Shown here piece after piece: positions 63,561-64,000 of a DNA stretch of 64,000 bases. The DNA is from Lichenostomus cassidix (Eukaryota > Chordata > Aves > Passeriformes > Meliphagidae): positions 12,200,426-12,264,425 of the forward strand of contig CM039194.1 in NCBI GenBank assembly GCA_008360975.2, written 5' to 3'. Position 1 is the stretch's first letter. Every line of letters begins with the position of its first letter. A program made the translations under genes and the position numbers. The notes beneath the pieces are model-generated. The model saw nothing but the letters and a program-made list of their open reading frames with translations. It did not search any database and was not told the origin of the DNA.

Positions 63561-64000
63561 TGGGGTGCGGGGCCTGGGGCGTCCCCGCTGCCGAGGAGTG
63601 CCAGTGGTGGTACCTAAAATCGTGCAGGAGCAGAGCAGCCAGGGCAGCGCCGGTCTGAAGGTGCACACCTTGCGCATGGCGCGGCTTGCCCAGTGTGGCT
63701 GGCGTTCCCGTGGAGCACCTCACCACCGCCTCTGGAAGAGGTCCTGGCATTTTCTCAGCCGCTGGTGAGCTCCTGGGCCTCTCACGCGTTGCTGTGTGTA
63801 TTATCTCCCCAAGTCTTTTGGGTTTGCCTCCAGCACTGCACAGGCAGGCTGTCCCCCGCAGATAGGGGCAGCCCCTGAAGCCCAGCGACCTTTGGCATCA
63901 CCTGGAAGGCTTTACTTCCCATCGAGGTTGGTGCTCCCTCCCAGCACTGCAGTCACATCCCAGCATCGGGACTCTCCCTTCTCATGATCCCAGCCAGCTG
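63184..64000 (+). other. NDST1: Probable first intron of NDST1 (partial)
   Basis: Downstream of the donor the CpG density falls off by about 63600. No further exon is recognisable before the window ends. Confidence 0.35.

Noticed and set aside
62699..63658. Long ORFs on both strands in the last CpG island
   Set aside because: Ala/Gly/Arg/Pro composition reflects CpG content; the splice donor at 63184 interrupts them.

Overview
This is a vertebrate nuclear window with the look of a bird genome. It carries 5'-truncated CR1 LINE 3' ends, short introns, GC-rich CpG-island promoters, and a gene order matching the human 5q32 block ARSI - TCOF1 - CD74 - RPS14 - NDST1. Species cannot be named from the sequence alone. 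Four protein-coding genes can be rebuilt exon by exon with consistent reading phase. A fifth, NDST1, is inferred only from a CpG-island first exon and from synteny.

Layout. 1-5.1 kb: no gene seen, apart from the probable 3' UTR of ARSI and a (CCCAG)n microsatellite. 5.1-7.86 kb, minus strand: ARSI (arylsulfatase I), two coding exons, 573 aa. 8-26.5 kb: gene desert with one CR1 copy, a possible ancient MIR-like element and several blocks that look like conserved non-coding DNA. 26.57-26.94 kb: a degenerate ~60-bp minisatellite ending at the TCOF1 promoter. 27.05-47.0 kb, plus strand: TCOF1 (treacle), 17 coding exons, 1030 aa. 47.3-51.5 kb, minus strand: CD74 (MHC class II invariant chain), 9 coding exons, 289 aa, including a thyroglobulin type-1 exon. 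An X/Y-box module lies just upstream of CD74. 52.08-52.51 kb, plus strand: an unrecognised, weakly supported candidate for a small secreted protein, divergent from CD74. 55.4-58.18 kb, minus strand: RPS14, with a non-coding TOP first exon and four coding exons, 151 aa; a triplicated 34-bp YY1-like repeat lies upstream. 62.8-63.6 kb: a large CpG island with a splice donor on the plus strand, probably the promoter and non-coding exon 1 of NDST1.

The genes do not form one pathway. TCOF1 (rRNA synthesis) and RPS14 (40S subunit) are housekeeping ribosome-biogenesis genes. CD74 is an immune gene with its own class II-type promoter. ARSI is a sulfatase of the secretory route. TCOF1 and CD74 converge, with their predicted poly(A) signals about 330 bp apart.

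The most interesting items are the putative secreted-protein exon pair divergent from CD74, the extra cysteine in the CD74 thyroglobulin domain, the YY1-like triplication, the minisatellite at the TCOF1 promoter, and the fully open in-frame intron 12 of TCOF1.
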